A DNA stretch of 64,000 bases from Neobacillus sp. WH10 (GTDB taxonomy: Bacteria > Bacillota > Bacilli > Bacillales > Cytobacillaceae). Positions 59,999 through 64,000 of the stretch are shown in pieces; within the stretch, counting starts at the first letter, position 1, and every line of letters begins with the position of its first letter. The position numbers were made by a program, and so were the translations under genes. Under the pieces are notes generated by a model. The model saw nothing but the letters and a program-made list of their open reading frames with translations. It was not told where the DNA came from and searched no databases. The DNA lies in assembly GCF_030123405.1 (NCBI RefSeq), contig NZ_CP126110.1:2046001-2110000 (forward strand), given 5' to 3'.

Positions 59999-60145
59999 GG
60001 TTTCTTCAACAAAAGGGCACTGTGACCCATCAGGTTAGCATAACTGGCCTCCACCCCTTGGATAGGCATGACGAAGGAATGAGAGGGCAATTGACCCGTT
60101 GAGACATGGGAGGGAAAGCCTCCAGGGGCGGCGTGGAGATGTACA
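59999..60145 (+). ncRNA. Candidate bridge/seek RNA of the IS110 element
   Basis: This is a block with high GC for the region, directly downstream of the transposase, with several possible stems. GGAGG/CCTCC around GAAAG (60109-60123), GGGC-AATTGA-CCC (60085-60097) and a long-range CTCCAC/GTGGAG pair (60049-60054 with 60133-60138) are visible. Elements of the IS1111 branch place their guide RNA downstream. Transcript ends and the guide loops are not determined. Confidence 0.45.
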
Positions 60146-60313
60146 TTATATGGTAAAATATGGAGCGGTAGCTGGCTCCTTTATTTAACTATGCCTTCAC
60201 GAGGCCAAAATGATCTGAACTCATTTCAATTACACGTAAATCCAATTACAATGGGTATGAAATCCTGCGAATAAGGGAGCATTCGAGAGATATTCGTATC
60301 AAACTGAGGGAGT

Positions 60314-60445
60314 TTAAGAAAATAATACATTAACAAATGGGAAACTCTTTTCAGGAACCCCTGCGAGAACATATATTTTTCCCAATTGCTCTTGAGTTAG
60401 TTTGTATTTCTCACGATAAAACTTGATGATTTTCCCCTCATACAT
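60314..60445 (-). pseudogene. Truncated XRE-type regulator fragment
   Basis: From an ATG with AAGGAGGATATTAGTT upstream, 43 codons read MYEGKIIKFYREKYKLTQEQ, the first helix of an XRE helix-turn-helix protein. The frame then diverges (IYVLAGVPEKSF) and stops. The second recognition helix is missing. It lies just outside the IS element and may have been cut by its arrival or by deletion. Confidence 0.5.
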
Positions 60446-60709
60446 AACTAATATCCTCCTTGGCAAATTTGCCCCAAAAAACAACTACTAGATAACATTC
60501 TGCATTATTAAAAACATTTAGTATATTTAGAAAAATGGAGCGTCTTGTGAAGTAATACTTAAGAAGACATTCTAATTAATATGCAAAAAATATAGCTGCC
60601 ACTCGATGCAGCGAAATGTTCATTTCAATAGCTTTTACAACAGAATAGGAAAAGAAATTGTGGGTAAAATATGTAAAAATTTCCGATTTAGAGAAAAGAG
60701 GTACCTTTA

Positions 60710-62149
60710 ATGAAAGCCGACCGATCACTAGACAAAAACGAGAAGTCGCTGCAGGAAATACTATTCCATAGCTCAGACTTCAAATCGAGCGATTTCGTGG
60801 CCGGCGACCGACATTTTCGGCTTTTTTATTTGGATACAATGATCGAGCTTGCTGTGGTACAGGAACACATTATCCGCCCATTGCTTGGCAACGCGGACGT
60901 TAGCGTACGTGAAGCTGTGTCCATTCTAGAATATGGTGAGACCGGCCTTATTACGGTTGCGTCGACAGCGCTCGTCACGGGGAAGACGGTTGTTCAAATT
61001 GAAGGCGAAGCCAAGTTCTATTTGCTTGGAACCGAGCTTGATAAAGAACGCGCGGTAAATATTCCGTTGAACGAACGGGTACTGCGCGGTTCCAACCAAG
61101 CGTTGATCGAAAACCTGGATACGAATCTCAATTTGATGCGCAAGCAGATCGCGTCGCCCGATCTTGTCGTAAAATACTATCAGGTTGGCCGCAGGTCGAA
61201 TACAAAAGTTGCCGTACTTTACTTACGGTCTCTAGCCAACGAAGATGTCCTAAAGGAGTTTGATCGAAGGATCGACAGCATCGACATTGATTACGTCGAA
61301 GCACCCGGGTTTATTCAAGAAATGATCGAAGACAAAAAATTCTCGATGTTTCCCAAAATGCTTGTTACCGAAAGACCGGACCGGGTAAGATCTTACCTGA
61401 TGGATGGGAAAATCGCGATTATAACCGACGGTTCGCCAGATTGCCTGATCGTTCCGGTTTCGTTCTGGGCGTTCTTCCAAACCCCCGACGATTACCATAT
61501 TGGCTGGCTGTTCGGCAGCTTCATACGGTTTCTTCGGATCTTATGCTTTATTATCACGATCAGCTTGCCTGGCGCTTACGTGGCCCTTGTCACTTTCGAT
61601 CCACGTATTCTCCCGTTCGAGTTCGCACTGACGCTGCAAAGCTCTATGCAATACATCGCGATGCCACCCGTACTCGAAGCGGTAACTATGCTGGTCATAC
61701 TCGAAATCTTGCGAGAGGCGACCGTCCGTCTCCCAAGCTCAATCTCCAATACGGTCGGAGTTGTCGGCGCTATCGTAATCGGAGCCACCGTCGTTGAGTC
61801 CAATCTAATCTCCAATATGATGGTCGTCATTGTGGCACTTACTGCTATTTCTTCTTTTCTTATTCCTTCCTACGAAATGAGCAGTGCGGCCCGGTTATTG
61901 TCATTCCCGTTCATTGTCATGTCCTCGATTTTCGGACTGATCGGCTTGGAGCTTTCATACCTCTTAGTGCTGACGCACTTGGCCCGTATAAACACGATGG
62001 GCATACCGTACTTTTACGCGGGGATTAGCGGCGATACGATCAAGGATACATTGTTCAGAGGACCAATCAGGAGCTTGAAAAAACGCCCGAAGGAAAGCTT
62101 GGCAAAAGACGAAATGAGAATAAGTGCTCGAAGGGAGAGGACAGAATGA
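60710..62149 (+). CDS. Spore germination protein, GerA (A subunit) family
   Basis: This is the A subunit of a nutrient germinant receptor (479 aa), located in the spore inner membrane. A soluble N-terminal domain of ~240 residues carries the GerA pattern (VREAVSILEYGETGLI, NTKVAVLYLRSLANEDVLKE). About five membrane segments and a short basic tail follow (LPGAYVALVTFDPRILP, YFYAGISGDTIKDTLFRGP). Codon use is richer in GC than nearby genes, especially in the first 1.4 kb, which hints at transfer from a Paenibacillus-like source. Its stop overlaps the next gene by 4 nt. In B. subtilis such operons are forespore-expressed under sigma G; no such promoter is assigned here. Confidence 0.9.
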   Translation: MKADRSLDKNEKSLQEILFHSSDFKSSDFVAGDRHFRLFYLDTMIELAVVQEHIIRPLLGNADVSVREAVSILEYGETGLITVASTALVTGKTVVQIEGEAKFYLLGTELDKERAVNIPLNERVLRGSNQALIENLDTNLNLMRKQIASPDLVVKYYQVGRRSNTKVAVLYLRSLANEDVLKEFDRRIDSIDIDYVEAPGFIQEMIEDKKFSMFPKMLVTERPDRVRSYLMDGKIAIITDGSPDCLIVPVSFWAFFQTPDDYHIGWLFGSFIRFLRILCFIITISLPGAYVALVTFDPRILPFEFALTLQSSMQYIAMPPVLEAVTMLVILEILREATVRLPSSISNTVGVVGAIVIGATVVESNLISNMMVVIVALTAISSFLIPSYEMSSAARLLSFPFIVMSSIFGLIGLELSYLLVLTHLARINTMGIPYFYAGISGDTIKDTLFRGPIRSLKKRPKESLAKDEMRISARRERTE

Positions 62150-63243
62150 TTCACTTAGAAAAAATATCTATCAACCAGCTTATTTGCCTCGTTATTCTGA
62201 CCCAAGTCGGCGTTAGCGTTTTAACGATCCCTTACGCCCAAATCCGCTACTCGGGCAACGACTCGTGGCTGTCCATATTGATCGGGGGAGTGATTGCTCA
62301 AGCGGTCATACTGATCATCTATCAACTTGGAAAGAGATATTCCGATCGGCCGTTGCCACAATATATATCTGCTATTGTTGGAAAGCCGTTAGGATCGGTC
62401 ATGAACTTCTTGTTTGCTGCGTACTTCGCGGAAAATATTTTTATGGTTACTATCTCTTATTCTGATGTCATCAGCCGCTGGGTGTTATTTGAGACTCCCT
62501 GGTTTGTGTTAATCGGAGTATCTTTCACAATTGGAGCGTATATCGCTTCATCTACTCTCCGGTCAATGGCTACAATTACGCAGATGATTATGCTTTTGTT
62601 TCTGATTTGCTTTGTGATCATAATAATAAGTGGAATGGGAAAAGGGGACTTACGTCATTTTTTTCCAATAGGTACTCACGGGATCGGACCGCTTATAAAG
62701 GGTGCTGTCCCTTCGTTTTGGTTGTACTCGGGATATGAGCTTCTCCTGTACGCTTTTCCATTTGTAAAATCCCGCAAGAAGAAGGATATCGTAATGGCAA
62801 TGTCGGCCGCCAATGGATTTACGACCTTTTTTTATATGTTGATAACAGTCATTGCTACTTACAACTTCAGCGAAAGTCAATTGAAGTCCATCCCGGAGCC
62901 GTTGGTGTTTATTCTCCGTAAATTCAGATGGCCAGTCGTTCAAAGCCTCGATATTCTATTTTTAACGATTTGGCTTTCTGTGGTTACGGTAACGGTGTAT
63001 GTTTATTTGTTTTTGTCCGCCCGTTATCTGGCGTTCATTGGAGGTAAAGAAATCCGCTACCATCCTTTTTTGGTATGGATTTTAGCGGTTGTTTGCTTCG
63101 GATTCGGATTAGGTGGCTACGACCGGCAATGGCAGTCCCGATTTTCCGACTATCATAATATTGCTACTGCGATTATAATTGCTATTGTGCCGACAATTCT
63201 GCTTCTCATTTCTTTGGCACGGGGAAAGGCGGTGGGAGGATGA
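62146..63243 (+). CDS. Spore germination protein, GerB (permease-like B subunit) family
   Basis: This B subunit of the germinant receptor (365 aa) belongs to the APC superfamily with about 10 membrane segments. It is thought to bind the nutrient. Signs are LICLVILTQVGVSVLTIPYAQ, then GVISR-like and SFWLYSGYELLLYAFPFV. Start and stop both overlap the neighbours by ATGA, so A, B and C subunits are translationally coupled. Confidence 0.9.
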   Translation: MIHLEKISINQLICLVILTQVGVSVLTIPYAQIRYSGNDSWLSILIGGVIAQAVILIIYQLGKRYSDRPLPQYISAIVGKPLGSVMNFLFAAYFAENIFMVTISYSDVISRWVLFETPWFVLIGVSFTIGAYIASSTLRSMATITQMIMLLFLICFVIIIISGMGKGDLRHFFPIGTHGIGPLIKGAVPSFWLYSGYELLLYAFPFVKSRKKKDIVMAMSAANGFTTFFYMLITVIATYNFSESQLKSIPEPLVFILRKFRWPVVQSLDILFLTIWLSVVTVTVYVYLFLSARYLAFIGGKEIRYHPFLVWILAVVCFGFGLGGYDRQWQSRFSDYHNIATAIIIAIVPTILLLISLARGKAVGG

Positions 63244-64000
63244 AAAAAGCGGCAATTGCAATTTTGTTGGTGCTCCTCTTGACCGGTTGTTGGGATCGAT
63301 TACCGCTGAAAACTCTTCATATAGTTGATATAGCTGGTATCGACCAGGACAAGGAGAATGGTGACATTGTGCTCAATTATGTCGTCACGAAGCTTAAAAA
63401 TGTCGGTCAAGGTAGTGGGGAGCCGTCCCCTAAGATAACGGTGCTAAAAGGACATAGTTTAGTCGAAGCTGTGGAACAAGGTCAATATACAGAACAAGGT
63501 CCTTTCTTTGGGATGCACACGGGAATCTATTTTATAAGTAAGAGTTTCGCATCGGATGATCCAGTTCAAGAGCTTACTTTTATACTTAAAGCCCCATATA
63601 CGGCGAGCAATTCTCCCGTAGTTATTATAAATGGGAACATGTCGAAGCTTTTGAAAAGTAAAATAGGCACTAATAAAGAATTTACAAGAGGTTTGTCCGA
63701 TTTTGTTTTGTCTATAGAAAAGAATGGAATTGCACCAGAAGTTACCCTAATGAAATTAATACTATCACGAAAAGAACCATTGGAAGATATGGCGTTGCCT
63801 TTGCTGAAACCATCTAACTCGTCCATGGAATTAGACGGCGCCCTATTATTCCGTCAAGGTACGTATACTGGTAAGGAGCTAGACAAAGACCAAGTCCAAA
63901 TGTTGATGTTGATGTTAGAGAAGTACAGTGGAAATAAAAGGTATACCGGAAATATGTCGAGAAAAGATGAGGACAAAAAAAGCGATTACGGGTTTTCCGT
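63240..64000 (+). CDS. Spore germination protein, Ger(x)C lipoprotein family (partial, runs off the window)
   Basis: This is the C subunit of the receptor. The N-terminal signal MKKAAIAILLVLLLTGCWDR has the lipobox LTGC (Cys17) and the hallmark CWDR. The following HIVDIAGIDQDKENGDIVL and later GILISK-like region (GIYFISKSFA) match the family. About 253 of a usual ~370-400 residues are present; the end lies beyond base 64000. Confidence 0.88.
   Translation, partial: MKKAAIAILLVLLLTGCWDRLPLKTLHIVDIAGIDQDKENGDIVLNYVVTKLKNVGQGSGEPSPKITVLKGHSLVEAVEQGQYTEQGPFFGMHTGIYFISKSFASDDPVQELTFILKAPYTASNSPVVIINGNMSKLLKSKIGTNKEFTRGLSDFVLSIEKNGIAPEVTLMKLILSRKEPLEDMALPLLKPSNSSMELDGALLFRQGTYTGKELDKDQVQMLMLMLEKYSGNKRYTGNMSRKDEDKKSDYGFS

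Larger units (their letters stand above)
58511..60145 (+). mobile_element. IS110-family insertion sequence (ends approximate)
   Basis: This contains an intact IS110-type transposase plus about 240 bp of structured downstream DNA. IS110 elements lack terminal inverted repeats and target duplications, so the ends cannot be read off. The limits given follow the shared CAGGTTAGCAT (58511 and 60031) and the end of the hairpin region. Confidence 0.5.

Overview
The window reads as chromosome of an endospore-forming member of the Bacillaceae, close to Neobacillus or Bacillus in the broad sense. The evidence is the block korAB-miaB-ricA-cotE (the last is a spore coat morphogenetic gene), Bacillus-type ribosome binding sites, low GC, and a gerA-type germination operon at the right end. 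Species cannot be fixed from the sequence alone.

Layout. (1) 0.2-5.9 kb: core genes for a 2-oxoacid:ferredoxin oxidoreductase, the tRNA methylthiotransferase MiaB, RicA and CotE. (2) 6-7.8 kb: a small unknown protein, a GNAT acetyltransferase and a LysR regulator. (3) 7.9-33.3 kb: a large aromatic catabolic region. It holds the 4-hydroxyphenylacetate 3-monooxygenase pair hpaB/hpaC with a RibF-like FAD synthetase, then a homoprotocatechuate meta-cleavage pathway (two hpaD paralogues, hpaE, hpaF, hpaG in two pieces, a DapA-type HpaI aldolase, and an aldehyde dehydrogenase suited to succinic semialdehyde). It also holds an amine side-module (AraC regulator, aldehyde dehydrogenase, class III aminotransferase, APC permease), a FadR-type GntR regulator, a Liv-type ABC importer and a two-subunit Rieske ring-hydroxylating oxygenase. 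(4) 33.6-36.5 kb: a divergent Lgt-like membrane protein overlapping a Tes/MJ0619-family radical SAM gene, a small membrane protein and a second HpaC-like flavin reductase. (5) 36.7-42.2 kb: a LysE exporter, a membrane-anchored nuclease cut by an in-frame amber codon, a second HpaB-like gene, an alpha/beta hydrolase and a broken DUF3841-like gene. (6) 42.7-47.6 kb: a giant bacillopeptidase F-like protease with Ig-like domains and cell-wall binding repeats. (7) 47.8-64 kb: accessory DNA. Two 48-bp copies of a tRNA 3' end bracket 9.6 kb (glutamate decarboxylase, gene debris, a sigma/anti-sigma fusion, UDP-galactopyranose mutase, a DUF707 protein, BrnQ). They are followed by a broken tyrosine integrase, an IS110-family element with a structured non-coding flank, and a gerA/gerB/gerC operon with more GC-rich coding than its surroundings.

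How the genes work together. Three transcription units (the aldolase-hpaE-hpaD2 operon, gntR itself and the liv operon) have near-identical promoters. Each is TTGAAA, a 17-nt spacer carrying ATCATATATGAT, then TATGAT. The AraC-family gene has the same -35/-10 pair with the related core TCATATATGA. The simplest reading is a GntR regulon joining uptake and ring cleavage. The gntR mRNA is predicted to be leaderless. Cre-like sites before hpaB and livK suggest carbon catabolite control. The 2-oxo-hept-4-ene-dioate hydratase step (HpaH) and the electron-transfer partners of the Rieske oxygenase are not encoded in this window.
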